Part shown: piece after piece, positions 1 to 8,020 of the stretch
How positions within the stretch are numbered: position 1 is the stretch's first letter
How the letters are laid out: every line of letters starts with the position of its first letter
From: Nocardioides pinisoli
Lineage (GTDB): Bacteria; Actinomycetota; Actinomycetes; Propionibacteriales; Nocardioidaceae
Reading direction: 5' to 3'
Length of the DNA stretch: 64,000 bases
NCBI RefSeq assembly: GCF_024199985.1
Contig: NZ_JANARS010000002.1
Span: 372,001-436,000, forward strand
Position numbers and translations under genes: made by a program
The notes under the pieces: model-generated
What the model was told of the DNA's origin: nothing
What the model saw: only the letters and a program-made list of their open reading frames with translations
The model's database searches: none

Positions 1-687
1 CGTCTTGGGGCCGTGGCCCGTCTCGGCCGTCAGCAGCTGGGTGAGCCGGCGTCGGCTGTATCCCACCGCGTCGGCGACCGCGGCGACCGGCACGTCGCGC
101 CGGCCGGTGAGCAGCCGCCACGCCTCCTCGACCTCGGCCGGCGACCCGTGGCGGGAGGTCGCCGCCTCGGCGCGAGCGGCCAGTCGCAGCAGCCACCGGT
201 TCACCACGGCGTACCTGGCAGGCCAGCCGGGCGCCGCGTGCAGCTCCTCGACCACCCGGTCGACCTCGCCACCCAGCAGGTCGCGCGCGTCCCAGCTGCC
301 CACTGGCAGCTCGGCAGCCGGCACGCCGAGCAGCCGCCGGACGCCCACCGGGCGGAGCGTCACCTGCACCCCCGCCCACCGGCCCGGCTGCTCCACCATC
401 GCCGCGCGGGTGTGCAGCCCGCCCAGGCTCACCCACTGCGCGTCACGCACCCCGTCGGCCCAGGCCTCCTCGGTGGGGGCGGTCCGCAGCGGTCGCTCCA
501 GGCTGAGCACGAGCGTCAGGCCGGCTGAGGGGAGCCCGCGGTGCACGCCCGGGTCGAGGCCGACGGCCGAGTAGCCGTACATCGACGAGACGTGCGGCGT
601 GAGCGGCGCGGCCACCCGCGCCGCCGGCAGGTGCTCCCACGCCCCGACCACCTCCCGAGTGTGCCGCACCGTCGGGCGCCTCGTCAC
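1..687 (-). CDS. AraC-family transcriptional regulator, C-terminus beyond window edge
   Basis: The minus strand is open from a GTG at 687 to the window edge, giving 229 codons without a stop. The final visible residues (about 200-225, PVAAVADAVGYSRRRLTQLL) match the first helix-turn-helix of the AraC/XylS DNA-binding domain; the second lies outside the window. The N-terminal 190 residues would be the sensor half, with a VSSMYGYSAVGLDPGVHRGL stretch near residue 30 typical of the actinobacterial AraC group. The start is uncertain because a later in-frame GTG (VVGAW) is also possible. It reads in the same direction as the serine hydrolase upstream and begins 19 bases after that gene's stop, so the two may be cotranscribed. 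Target genes and ligand are unknown. Confidence 0.75.
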   Translation of the reverse strand, partial: MTRRPTVRHTREVVGAWEHLPAARVAAPLTPHVSSMYGYSAVGLDPGVHRGLPSAGLTLVLSLERPLRTAPTEEAWADGVRDAQWVSLGGLHTRAAMVEQPGRWAGVQVTLRPVGVRRLLGVPAAELPVGSWDARDLLGGEVDRVVEELHAAPGWPARYAVVNRWLLRLAARAEAATSRHGSPAEVEEAWRLLTGRRDVPVAAVADAVGYSRRRLTQLLTAETGHGPKT

Positions 688-706
688 GCACCGCCCCAGG
701 GCCTGC

Positions 707-1843
707 TCAGCGTAGGGCGCGGGTCAGCACCCGGGCGGCGTCGGCGAAGCCGTAGGACTCCTCGCCCGGCTGCGCGGGCAGGCCGAGGCGGACCACCATC
801 GTGCGCGTCGACGGGTCGACGAGCAGCACCTGGCCGCCGAAGCCGAGTGCGGCGTAGAGGTCCTCGGGCGCGAAGGGCGCGAGCTGGCCCGTGATGGGGG
901 CGAGAGGCTGGCCCTGGGCGTCGACCGGGTCCGTCGCGCCGCGGAGCGGGCCGGGGCGGTTGAGCCACCAGAGGTAGCCGTAGGCCGCGTTGTGGACCGT
1001 GGAGGAGCGTCCGACGGCCGCCCGGACCCAGCTCGCGCCGAGCAGGCGCCTGCCGTCGACCTTTCCCCGGCCGAGGTGGAGCCGGCCGAGCCGGGCGATG
1101 TCGAGGCAGGTCGTGCGGAGGCCGTAGAAGACAGCGGCGTCACCCGCCCGGTCGGTGATGAAGCTCGTGCGGGTCATCCCCAGCGGCTCGAACAGCCGGG
1201 TCCGGGCGAACCGCTCCACCGGCATGCCCGTCGCCTCCTCCAGCACCGGCTCGAGGACCTGGATCGCTGCGTTGTTGTAGGCCCATGCGCTCCCGGGGGC
1301 GTACTGCTGGGGCAGCCCGACGGCGTACCTGGTCCGGCTCCTCGCCGTGAGCAGGTCGGCGTAGTCCGACTGCAGCGACCAGAAGCGACCGCTGTCGTTG
1401 GCGAGCAGGTTGCGCACCGTCACCGACGCCGACGGGGTGCCGCGCAGCTGCGGCACGTAGGTGGAGACCGGGTCGTCGAGGCGCAGGTCGCCGTCGCGCA
1501 CCGCGATGCCCACCAGCGTGCTGGTGACCGACTTGGTGATCGAGAAGACCTCGCGCGGCTCGTCGCGCGGCAGCCTCCAGCTCCACTCCCCGGCCACCTT
1601 GCCGTTGCGCACGACCGCGAAGCAGGTCGAGCCGCGACGTCGGGCCTCGGCCGCGCCCCGCTCGATCGCCCGCGCGCGCAACCCGACGCTCGACGGCGAC
1701 GTCAGCGGCCAGCCCTCCACGGTCCGGGCGGGCGGCCTGCTGCTGGTGCGGTCATCGCCGACGGGCGTGACGGTCGCCGCTGTGGCCCCGCTCGCGGCGA
1801 GCGAGACGCCCAGCAGGACGGCGACCAGACCGCGGAGCCTCAT
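707..1843 (-). CDS. Secreted serine hydrolase, beta-lactamase (class C/PBP4*) family
   Basis: This 378-residue protein has an N-terminal signal peptide (residues 1-22, hydrophobic core then ATAA) and one beta-lactamase/transpeptidase-like domain. The nucleophile motif SITK is at 101-104 and the Tyr-x-Asn motif YNN at 189-191; a GFGGQ segment near the C-terminus sits where the HTG/KTG motif is expected. The fold is shared by class C beta-lactamases, D-aminopeptidases and esterases, so the substrate cannot be named. It acts outside the membrane. The ATG at 1843 follows a minus-strand TAGGCT box by 7 bases, suggesting a leaderless transcript divergent from pdxT. The same frame stays open farther upstream over pdxT, but that part is antisense artefact. 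Confidence 0.85.
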   Translation of the reverse strand: MRLRGLVAVLLGVSLAASGATAATVTPVGDDRTSSRPPARTVEGWPLTSPSSVGLRARAIERGAAEARRRGSTCFAVVRNGKVAGEWSWRLPRDEPREVFSITKSVTSTLVGIAVRDGDLRLDDPVSTYVPQLRGTPSASVTVRNLLANDSGRFWSLQSDYADLLTARSRTRYAVGLPQQYAPGSAWAYNNAAIQVLEPVLEEATGMPVERFARTRLFEPLGMTRTSFITDRAGDAAVFYGLRTTCLDIARLGRLHLGRGKVDGRRLLGASWVRAAVGRSSTVHNAAYGYLWWLNRPGPLRGATDPVDAQGQPLAPITGQLAPFAPEDLYAALGFGGQVLLVDPSTRTMVVRLGLPAQPGEESYGFADAARVLTRALR

Positions 1844-1850
1844 GTGCCCG

Positions 1851-1856
1851 AGCCTA
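1851..1856 (-). promoter_or_regulatory. -10 box of the serine hydrolase gene (TAGGCT)
   Basis: Minus-strand TAGGCT with 7 bases to the ATG at 1843. It faces away from the pdxT box in a 43-base gap. Confidence 0.5.
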
Positions 1857-1872
1857 CGGCGGGGGTCGGCCC

Positions 1873-1878
1873 TAGGAT
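1873..1878 (+). promoter_or_regulatory. -10 box of pdxT (TAGGAT)
   Basis: TAGGAT with 8 bases to the GTG of pdxT. No ribosome-binding site fits in between, which suggests a leaderless mRNA. Confidence 0.5.
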
Positions 1879-1886
1879 CGGCGATC

Positions 1887-2483
1887 GTGAACCCGACCAT
1901 CGGCGTGCTCGCGCTGCAGGGCGACGTGCGCGAGCACCTCGCGGTCCTGCGGTCCCTGGGCGCGGACCCGATCTCCGTACGCCGTCCCGCCGAGCTCGCC
2001 GCGTGCGACGGCCTCGTCGTCCCGGGCGGGGAGTCCACGACGATGGTCAAGCTGGCGCGGATCTTCGACCTGCTCGAGCCGCTGCGCGACGCCGTACGAG
2101 GTGGGCTGCCCGCGTTCGGGACCTGCGCGGGGATGATCCTGCTCGCCGACCGCATCGAGGACGGCGCCCCGGGGCAGGAGACCGTCGGCGGGCTGCACAT
2201 CACCGTGCGCCGCAACGCCTTCGGCCGCCAGGTCGACTCCTTCGAGGAGGACCTCCACGTCGACGGCCTGGCCGACCCGGTCCGCGCGGTCTTCATCCGC
2301 GCGCCGTGGGTCGAGGCGGTCGACGACACGGTCGAGGTGCTGGCCCGGGTGGAGGACGGGCCCGCCGCGGGTAGGATCGTCGCGGTCCGTCAAGGCCCCC
2401 TGATGGCGACCTCGTTCCATCCTGAGGTCGGCGGCGACGGCCGGGTGCACGGCATGTTCGTGGACCTGGTGCGCTCGGCCTGA
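1887..2483 (+). CDS. pdxT: Pyridoxal 5'-phosphate synthase glutaminase subunit PdxT
   Basis: PdxT releases ammonia from glutamine and passes it to PdxS, which makes pyridoxal phosphate from ribose 5-phosphate and glyceraldehyde 3-phosphate. The 198-residue protein is a class I glutamine amidotransferase: PGGES around residue 48, nucleophile Cys80 in FGTCAGM, and the His-Glu pair in SFHPE at about 178-180. The GTG start is fixed by the N-terminal pattern [12 protein letters not shown]. The partner gene pdxS, often directly upstream in actinobacteria, is not here; its place is taken by the divergent serine hydrolase. yebC follows after 36 bases and is probably cotranscribed. Confidence 0.95.
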   Translation: MNPTIGVLALQGDVREHLAVLRSLGADPISVRRPAELAACDGLVVPGGESTTMVKLARIFDLLEPLRDAVRGGLPAFGTCAGMILLADRIEDGAPGQETVGGLHITVRRNAFGRQVDSFEEDLHVDGLADPVRAVFIRAPWVEAVDDTVEVLARVEDGPAAGRIVAVRQGPLMATSFHPEVGGDGRVHGMFVDLVRSA

Positions 2484-2519
2484 CGACCGCACCGACGGAA
2501 GCGACGGATAGAGGGACTC

Positions 2520-3305
2520 ATGTCAGGCCACTCCAAGTGGGCAACGACCAAGCACAAGAAGGCCGCGATCGACGCCAAGCGCGGCAAGCTCTTCGCCAAG
2601 CTGATCAAGAACATCGAGGTCGCCGCCAAGCAGGGCGGGGGAGACCCGGCCGGCAACCCGACCCTCTACGACGCCATCCAGAAGGCCAAGAAGAGCTCGG
2701 TCCCCAACAAGAACATCGACTCCGCGGTCAAGCGTGGCTCCGGTGCCGAGTCGGGCGGCGTCGACTACCAGGGCATCTCCTACGAGGTCTACGGCCCGCA
2801 GGGCGTCGCGATCCTCGTCGAGTGCCTCACCGACAACAAGAACCGCGCCGCGATGGAGGTCCGCACCGCGGTCACCCGCAACGGCGGCACCATGGCCGAC
2901 CCCGGCTCGGTCTCGCGCCTGTTCACCCGCAAGGGGATCGTGGTCGTGCCCAAGACGCAGGACCACGACGGCACTGCCCGTGAGGTCACCGAGGACGACG
3001 TCCTCGAGGCGACCCTCGACGCCGGGGCCGAGGAGGTCAACGACCTCGATGAGGCGTTCGAGGTGCAGAGCGAGGCCACCGACGTCGTCGCGGTCCGCAC
3101 CGCGCTCCAGGAGGCCGGCATCGACTACGACTCCGCCGACGTCGAGTTCGTCCCCAGCCTCGAGATCCCCGTCGACGCCGACGGCGCCGGCAAGGTGCTG
3201 CGCCTCGTCGACGCGCTCGAGGACCTCGACGACGTCCAGGACGTCTTCACCAATGTCGACATCCCCGCCGACGTGATGGCCGAGCTCGAGACCGCCGACG
3301 CCTGA
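2520..3305 (+). CDS. yebC: YebC/PmpR family protein (TACO1 family)
   Basis: The 261-residue protein has the family N-terminus [20 protein letters not shown] followed by the three YebC domains over the full length. Some bacterial members act as DNA-binding regulators, and others help ribosomes pass proline-rich stretches, as the mitochondrial homologue TACO1 does; the role here is not decided by sequence. It sits between pdxT and ruvC, as in many actinobacteria, but is separated from ruvC by the hairpin-flanked AbiEi-like gene. The ATG follows an AGAGGGA stretch. Confident in the family, not in the molecular role. Confidence 0.95.
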   Translation: MSGHSKWATTKHKKAAIDAKRGKLFAKLIKNIEVAAKQGGGDPAGNPTLYDAIQKAKKSSVPNKNIDSAVKRGSGAESGGVDYQGISYEVYGPQGVAILVECLTDNKNRAAMEVRTAVTRNGGTMADPGSVSRLFTRKGIVVVPKTQDHDGTAREVTEDDVLEATLDAGAEEVNDLDEAFEVQSEATDVVAVRTALQEAGIDYDSADVEFVPSLEIPVDADGAGKVLRLVDALEDLDDVQDVFTNVDIPADVMAELETADA

Positions 3306-3319
3306 GGCGAGCGCGCGCC

Positions 3320-3343
3320 GCGTGTCGTACGCCGTCGCACGCC
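3320..3343 (+). repeat. 24-bp direct repeat, left copy, flanking the AbiEi-like cassette
   Basis: These 24 bases (beginning GCGTGTCGTACG) occur again, identical and in the same orientation, at 4729-4752. The pair are the outermost matching sequences around the hairpin-flanked AbiEi-like gene. I saw no other copy in the window. Confidence 0.8.
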
Positions 3344-3367
3344 CGCCCCGGCCCGCCCGTCCGCCCG

Positions 3368-3442
3368 CTGTAACGCCGGGTTAGTGCGCCTACCCACCCC
3401 CATGCACGGGGGCGGGTACAGCCCCTAACCCGGCGTTACAGC
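3368..3442. repeat. 75-base hairpin repeat, left copy
   Basis: Outer arms GCTGTAACGCCGGGTTA (3368-3384) and its exact complement (3426-3442) enclose an inner stem TACCCACCCCC/GGGGGCGGGTA (3391-3417) with one A-C mismatch. A near copy lies at 4605-4680. No T-run follows on either strand, so it is not a standard intrinsic terminator, though it could stop transcription both ways. Confidence 0.85.
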
Positions 3443-3541
3443 CGCCGGGCAGGCCCGCTAACCGTCCACAGACACCTCGGAACCGCCGTCGTCCACAGGC
3501 GGCACGGCCGTCGGCCCCGGAGCCTCGCGGCGGCGCGCACG

Positions 3542-4549
3542 GTGATCTGCATGTACCTGCCCGCGATTGCCCTGGTCGAGGCCCAGCACGGCCTCATCAC
3601 CGCCCGTCAGCTGGGCTCAGCCGGTCTCGGGCCGAACGACGTGCACCGACTGGTGGCCGCCGGGCGACTCCTGCGGTTGCGCCGCGGGGTGTACGCGGAC
3701 GGCGAGGCGTGGTCGGCCCTCGACCCCTTCCGAGGGCAGCCGGTGCTCCGCGTGCGCGCAGCGGCCCTGGCACTGCGGTGCGGGCCGTACGCGTTCAGCC
3801 ACGACTCTGCGGCTGTGGTCCTGGACATGGGGGTGCCGGACCCACGTCAGGCGCTGGTGCACGTCAGTCGGCCCAAGGTCCACGGGGACGCTGTGCGAGC
3901 CGGAGTGAAGCACCACCTCGCCCCCTTCCGGCCCGAGGACGTCACGACGGTGGACGGCCTGGGGGTGCTGTCGCGTGCGCGGACCGCGCTTGACATGGCA
4001 CGCGAGCACGGGCGGGCGTACGGCCTGGCGGCCTGTGACGCCGCCTTGCGGGCCGGCGCCCGCCGCGCCGACCTCGAGGACGCCCTGTCGAGGATGCCGT
4101 CCTGGCCCCACCACAGGTGCATGCGGTGGTGCATCGACCACGCCGAGGCCGGCGCGGAGAGCTACCTCGAGTCGTTGGCCCGCGACTTCGTCCTCGAGCT
4201 CGGCATCGGGCGTCCGTCGGTGCAGTTCGGCCTGAGCGACGGCCACACGACGGCGTTCGCCGACATCCGGGTCGGTCGGCACCTGTTCGAGGCCGACGGG
4301 CTCCTCAAGTACGACGCCGACAACCCGTCCGGCGTCGTGCCCGAGGTGGTGCTGGTGGACGAGAAGCGGCGCCAGGACTTCTTGCTCGGCTTCAAGCTGG
4401 GGATGTCGCGTCTGACCTACGTCGACCTGTTCTCCGGCCGTCGGTCGGCGCTTGCCCGCGCCGCCCGCGAGTACGCCGACACGTGCGCGCGCTTCGGCAC
4501 CTCCATCGACGACCTGGCGCCCTACGTCGTCACGCGGCGCCTGCCCTGA
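3542..4549 (+). CDS. AbiEi-like winged-helix plus DUF559/Vsr-like nuclease-fold protein
   Basis: This 335-residue protein has two parts. Residues about 10-55 (ITARQLGSAGLGPNDVHRLV, then a GRLLRLRRGVYADG strand) form the winged-helix domain of AbiEi-type antitoxins. Residues about 205-310 resemble the DUF559/Vsr-like PD-(D/E)XK fold, with a Glu-rich helix (AESYLESLARDF), Asp near 241 (FADIRVG) and an ExD pair near 250-252 (FEADG). Such genes are numerous and scattered in actinobacteria; some AbiEi proteins pair with an AbiEii toxin, but none is adjacent. The gene stands alone between paired hairpins and 24-bp direct repeats. An ATG nine bases downstream (3551) is an equally good start. Function not established. 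Confidence 0.75.
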   Translation: MICMYLPAIALVEAQHGLITARQLGSAGLGPNDVHRLVAAGRLLRLRRGVYADGEAWSALDPFRGQPVLRVRAAALALRCGPYAFSHDSAAVVLDMGVPDPRQALVHVSRPKVHGDAVRAGVKHHLAPFRPEDVTTVDGLGVLSRARTALDMAREHGRAYGLAACDAALRAGARRADLEDALSRMPSWPHHRCMRWCIDHAEAGAESYLESLARDFVLELGIGRPSVQFGLSDGHTTAFADIRVGRHLFEADGLLKYDADNPSGVVPEVVLVDEKRRQDFLLGFKLGMSRLTYVDLFSGRRSALARAAREYADTCARFGTSIDDLAPYVVTRRLP

Positions 4550-4604
4550 GCCCGGCCGGGCGCGCCGCTCAGCCGGGCGCGCGGCCGGCTGGGCACGCCG
4601 CCGA

Positions 4605-4680
4605 GCTGTAACGCCGGGTTACGGCCACTACCCACCCCCGTGCACGGGGGTGGGTACAGCTCCTAACCCGGCGTTACAGC
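4605..4680. repeat. 76-base hairpin repeat, right copy
   Basis: The same 17-base outer arms as the left copy (4605-4621 and 4664-4680) surround an inner palindrome at 4629-4656 that here is perfect (TACCCACCCCC, GTGCAC, GGGGGTGGGTA). The two copies differ in the loop and unpaired bases but keep both stems. Confidence 0.85.
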
Positions 4681-4728
4681 GGGCGGGGGCGAGGCGACCG
4701 ACAGGCCGGGGCAAGTGGGCACGCTCTC

Positions 4729-4752
4729 GCGTGTCGTACGCCGTCGCACGCC
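4729..4752 (+). repeat. 24-bp direct repeat, right copy
   Basis: Identical to 3320-3343. It ends 10 bases before a TAGCGT box (4763-4768) that could serve ruvC, so it may overlap the original ruvC promoter region. Confidence 0.8.
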
Positions 4753-4816
4753 GGCCGCGGGTTAGCGTGGCGGGCGAACACATGTTCGGACGGACCGGCG
4801 GTGGAAGGGGAGTGGC

Positions 4817-5386
4817 GTGCGCGTGCTCGGCATCGACCCCGGCCTGACCCGGTGCGGCGTCGGCGTGGTCGACGGGAGCGTCGGCCGCCCGCTGACCATG
4901 GTCGACGTGGGCGTCGTCCGCACCAGCTCCACCCTGGCGGTCGCCGAGCGGCTCGTGACCATCGAGAAGGGCCTCGACGCCTGGATCGAGGAGCACCGGC
5001 CCGACGCGGTCGCGGTGGAGCGGGTCTTCGCCCGCTCCGACTCCAGCACGATCATGGGCACCGCCCAGGCCAGCGGCATCGCGCTGGTGGTGGCCGCCCG
5101 GCGCGGGCTGCCGATCGCGATGCACACCCCGAGCGAGGTCAAGGCCGCGGTGTCCGGCAACGGCCGCGCCGACAAGGCGCAGGTGGGGGCGATGGTCGTG
5201 CGCATCCTGCGCCTGCCCGAGCTGCCCAAGCCCGCTGACGCCGCTGACGCGCTGGCGCTTGCGATCACCCACGTCTGGCGCGGCTCGGCGCACCACCGGC
5301 TCGAGGCCGCGGCGGTGCAGGCCCGCGCGCAGGCGCACGCCCGACCGCCGGCACAGCAGAAGAAGACCACGATGAGGACCCGATGA
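4817..5386 (+). CDS. ruvC: Crossover junction endodeoxyribonuclease RuvC
   Basis: RuvC cuts Holliday junctions after RuvAB branch migration. The 189-residue protein shows the four acidic catalytic residues in order: Asp7 (GIDPGLTRCG), Glu68 (VERVF), and Asp141 and Asp144 (KPADAADALALA). The last 25 residues are an Ala/Gln/Arg-rich tail (VQARAQAHARPPAQQKK) typical of actinobacterial versions. The GTG start gives the canonical MRVLGIDPG N-terminus and is preceded by GGAAGGGGAG. Its stop overlaps the ruvA start (ATGA), so ruvC, ruvA and ruvB form one operon, probably read from the TAGCGT box at 4763. Confidence 0.97.
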   Translation: MRVLGIDPGLTRCGVGVVDGSVGRPLTMVDVGVVRTSSTLAVAERLVTIEKGLDAWIEEHRPDAVAVERVFARSDSSTIMGTAQASGIALVVAARRGLPIAMHTPSEVKAAVSGNGRADKAQVGAMVVRILRLPELPKPADAADALALAITHVWRGSAHHRLEAAAVQARAQAHARPPAQQKKTTMRTR

Positions 5387-5985
5387 TCGCCTTCGTCCGC
5401 GGCCAGGTCGCCGCCGTCACCCTGTCCAGCGCCGTCCTCGAGGTCGGCGGCGTCGGCCTCGAGCTGATGTGCACCCCCGGCACCCTCGCCACCCTCCGCG
5501 TCGGCACGGCGGCGACCCTGCCCACGAGCATGGTCGTGCGCGAGGACAGCCTGACGATCTTCGGCTTCCTCGACGAGGACGAGAAGCAGGTCTTCGAGAT
5601 CGTGCAGACCGCGTCCGGCGTCGGGCCCAAGGTGGCCCAGGCGATCGTCGCGGTGATGAGCCCCGACGACGTACGCCGCGCCATCACGACCGAGGACGTC
5701 AAGGCCCTGACGCGGGTGCCGGGCATCGGCCAGAAGGGCGCGCAGCGCATCATCCTCGAGCTCAAGGACCGCATCGGCCCTCCGGTCGGCGTCCACCACC
5801 CCGCCGCCGCCTCGGCCCCGGCCACCGATGCCTGGCGCGACCAGGTCCACCAGGGCCTCGTCGGCCTCGGCTGGTCGGCGAAGGAGTCGGAGAAGGCGGT
5901 CGAGGCCGTCGCCCCCGAGGCCGGTGACACCCCCGACGTCGGCGCGCTGCTGCGCGCCGCCCTCCGCACGCTGAGCAGGGCCTGA
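5383..5985 (+). CDS. ruvA: Holliday junction branch migration protein RuvA
   Basis: RuvA tetramers hold the four-way junction and load RuvB rings. The 200-residue protein starts [12 protein letters not shown] (the N-terminal OB-fold). The two helix-hairpin-helix motifs appear as [13 protein letters not shown] and [16 protein letters not shown], and the C-terminal domain that contacts RuvB follows after an Ala/Pro linker at about 130-150. Length fits the family. The start overlaps the end of ruvC by four bases and ruvB begins 7 bases after its stop. Confidence 0.97.
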   Translation: MIAFVRGQVAAVTLSSAVLEVGGVGLELMCTPGTLATLRVGTAATLPTSMVVREDSLTIFGFLDEDEKQVFEIVQTASGVGPKVAQAIVAVMSPDDVRRAITTEDVKALTRVPGIGQKGAQRIILELKDRIGPPVGVHHPAAASAPATDAWRDQVHQGLVGLGWSAKESEKAVEAVAPEAGDTPDVGALLRAALRTLSRA

Positions 5986-5992
5986 GGCACCG

Positions 5993-7093
5993 ATGAACTG
6001 GGACGACACCGACGAGGACGTCTACGACGAGGTCGAGCTGAGCGCGGCCGAGCTCGGTCACCTCCAGCGCCTGACCGACGCCGACGCCGACAGCGACGAG
6101 CGGGCGGTGGAGGCGGCGCTGCGGCCCAAGACCCTCGACGAGGTGGTCGGGCAGGCCCGCGTGCGCGACCAGCTGGGGCTGGTGCTCGAGGCGGCGCGCC
6201 GTCGTGGCCGGGCGCCCGACCACGTCCTGCTCTCCGGCCCGCCCGGGCTCGGCAAGACGACGCTCGCGATGATCATCGCCGCCGAGATGAGCACGCCACT
6301 GCGGCTCACGAGCGGTCCGGCGATCACCCATGCCGGCGACCTGGCCGCGATCCTGTCGGGCCTCAACGAGGGCGACGTCCTCTTCGTCGACGAGATCCAC
6401 CGGATGTCGCGACCGGCCGAGGAGATGCTCTACATGGCGATGGAGGACTTCCGGGTCGACGTCGTCATCGGCAAGGGGCCGGGCGCCACGGCGATCCCGC
6501 TTGAGATCCCGCCGTTCACCCTCGTGGGCGCCACGACCCGGGCCGGGCTGCTGCCGGGCCCCCTGCGCGACCGGTTCGGCTTCACCGCCCACCTCGAGTT
6601 CTACGAGCCCCACGAGCTCGACCAGATCGTGCACCGCTCCGCCGGCCTGCTCGGCGTCCACCTCACCGCCGAGGGGTCCAGTGAGATCGCCTCGCGCTCG
6701 CGCGGCACCCCCCGCATCGCCAACCGCCTGCTCCGACGCGTACGCGACTACGCCCAGGTGCGCGCCGACGGCGTGCTGAGCCTGCCGGTGGCGCACGCGG
6801 CGCTCGACCTGTTCGAGGTCGACGAGTCCGGCCTCGACCGCCTCGACCGCGCCGTGCTCGACGTGCTGTGCCGCCGTTTCGGCGGGGGACCGGTGGGGGT
6901 GTCCACCCTCGCCGTCGCCGTCGGTGAGGAGCGCGAGACCGTCGAGGAGGTCGCCGAGCCGTTCCTGGTCCGCATGGGCATGCTCGCCCGTACGCCGCGG
7001 GGCCGCGTCGCGACGCCCGCGGCGTGGCACCACCTCGGCCTGACGCCCCCTCCCGTCCCCGCCGTCGACTCGACCCTGTTCGACGACGTGTGA
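5993..7093 (+). CDS. ruvB: Holliday junction branch migration helicase RuvB
   Basis: RuvB is the AAA+ motor that drives Holliday junction migration with RuvA. In this 366-residue protein Walker A is GPPGLGKTT at 82-90 and Walker B LFVDEIHR at 130-137. Sensor 1 is [18 protein letters not shown] and the arginine finger lies in that region. The C-terminal winged helix runs from about 270 ([14 protein letters not shown]). An acidic 35-residue N-terminal extension ([13 protein letters not shown]) precedes the conserved [12 protein letters not shown]. Last gene of ruvCAB; yajC starts 67 bases later behind its own TAGACT box at 7112-7117. Confidence 0.97.
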   Translation: MNWDDTDEDVYDEVELSAAELGHLQRLTDADADSDERAVEAALRPKTLDEVVGQARVRDQLGLVLEAARRRGRAPDHVLLSGPPGLGKTTLAMIIAAEMSTPLRLTSGPAITHAGDLAAILSGLNEGDVLFVDEIHRMSRPAEEMLYMAMEDFRVDVVIGKGPGATAIPLEIPPFTLVGATTRAGLLPGPLRDRFGFTAHLEFYEPHELDQIVHRSAGLLGVHLTAEGSSEIASRSRGTPRIANRLLRRVRDYAQVRADGVLSLPVAHAALDLFEVDESGLDRLDRAVLDVLCRRFGGGPVGVSTLAVAVGEERETVEEVAEPFLVRMGMLARTPRGRVATPAAWHHLGLTPPPVPAVDSTLFDDV

Positions 7094-7160
7094 GCGGCGG
7101 GTGCGACCCGCGTAGACTCCACGCGCCCCCGCACCCGACCTCTCGAGGAGAGCCCCGACC

Positions 7161-7457
7161 GTGAACGACCTCGTCGCCCTGCTGCCCCTGCTGGCCATCC
7201 TGGCCCTGTTCTGGTTCATGGTGGTCCGCCCCCAGCAGCGCCGGCAGAAGGAGGTCGTCCGCCTCCAGGAGAGCATCCAGGTCGGCCAGCGCGTGATGAT
7301 GTCCTCCGGCATCTTCGGCACCGTGGTCTCGCTCACCGACGACCGCGCCCGCCTGGAGATCGCACCCGGGACGCAGATCGACATCGCGCGCGCCGCGATC
7401 GCCAAGGTCGACGAGCCGCTGCAGCAGCCGGGCCCCGACGCGCGCGACGATGCCTGA
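7161..7457 (+). CDS. yajC: Preprotein translocase subunit YajC
   Basis: YajC is a small single-pass membrane protein that associates with SecDF and SecYEG. The 98-residue protein has one membrane segment at about 5-22 followed by VVRPQQRRQKE and the conserved VMMSSGIFGTVVSL core. A RBS-like CTCGAGGAGAG precedes the GTG. Normally secD and secF come next in actinobacteria; here the 3' end of yajC overlaps the apt start by 8 bases and no SecD or SecF sequence lies in between. A TAGACT box at 7112-7117 suggests a separate promoter in the ruvB-yajC gap. Confidence 0.9.
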   Translation: MNDLVALLPLLAILALFWFMVVRPQQRRQKEVVRLQESIQVGQRVMMSSGIFGTVVSLTDDRARLEIAPGTQIDIARAAIAKVDEPLQQPGPDARDDA

Positions 7458-7998
7458 TCGTCGTACGGCCCAGGAGGCGCTGCAGCGCCTGACGGTCGAC
7501 GTGGCCGACTGGCCCGAGAAGGGGGTGACGTTCAAGGACATCACCCCGGTGCTCGCCGACCACAACGCGTTCTCGGCGATCATCACCGCGCTGGCGGCGG
7601 TCGGACGTGACGACCACGGCACGGTCGTCGTCGACAAGGTCGTCGGCATGGAGGCGCGCGGCTTCATCCTCGCCGCGCCGGTGGCGTTGGCGCTCGGCGT
7701 CGGCTTCGTGCCGGTGCGCAAGGCCGGCAAGCTCCCGCGCGAGGCGCACGCGGTGTCCTACTCCCTCGAGTACGGCGAGGCGACGCTCGAGGTGCACACC
7801 GACGCCATCACGCCGGGCGAGCGCGTCCTCATGGTCGACGACGTCCTGGCGACCGGCGGCACCGCCGTGGCGACCAGGCGGCTCATCGAGGCCTGCGGCG
7901 GCGTCGCGACCGGAGCGTCGGTGCTGATGGAGCTCTCGTTCCTCGGCCCCAGGGGGGTCACCGGCGACCTTCCCGTCGAGTCGCTGCTCACGATCTGA
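7450..7998 (+). CDS. apt: Adenine phosphoribosyltransferase
   Basis: Apt salvages adenine by joining it to PRPP to give AMP. The 182-residue protein has the family N-terminal segment DWPEKGVTFKDITPVLAD, the adenine-side GMEARGFILAAPVA motif and the PRPP-binding loop VLMVDDVLATGGTA at about residue 127-140. The ATG overlaps the yajC end by 8 bases, so translation is probably coupled. rel follows after 22 bases with its own TAGACT box; the apt-rel order is the usual actinobacterial one. Confidence 0.96.
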   Translation: MPDRRTAQEALQRLTVDVADWPEKGVTFKDITPVLADHNAFSAIITALAAVGRDDHGTVVVDKVVGMEARGFILAAPVALALGVGFVPVRKAGKLPREAHAVSYSLEYGEATLEVHTDAITPGERVLMVDDVLATGGTAVATRRLIEACGGVATGASVLMELSFLGPRGVTGDLPVESLLTI

Positions 7999-8008
7999 GA
8001 GCGCTCAC

Positions 8009-8014
8009 TAGACT
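8009..8014 (+). promoter_or_regulatory. -10 box of rel (TAGACT)
   Basis: TAGACT with 6 bases to the ATG of rel; a leaderless start is likely. Confidence 0.55.
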
Positions 8015-8020
8015 GGTCCA

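Noticed and set aside
3368..4680. The two hairpins as a CRISPR array or simple terminators
   Set aside because: Only two copies lie 1.2 kb apart with a gene between them, so no array. Neither copy has a T-run and the left one sits upstream of the gene, so a plain terminator role does not explain the pair.
4762..6009. Minus-strand frame antisense to ruvC and ruvA
   Set aside because: ruvC and ruvA are certain from catalytic motifs; the antisense protein has no family features.
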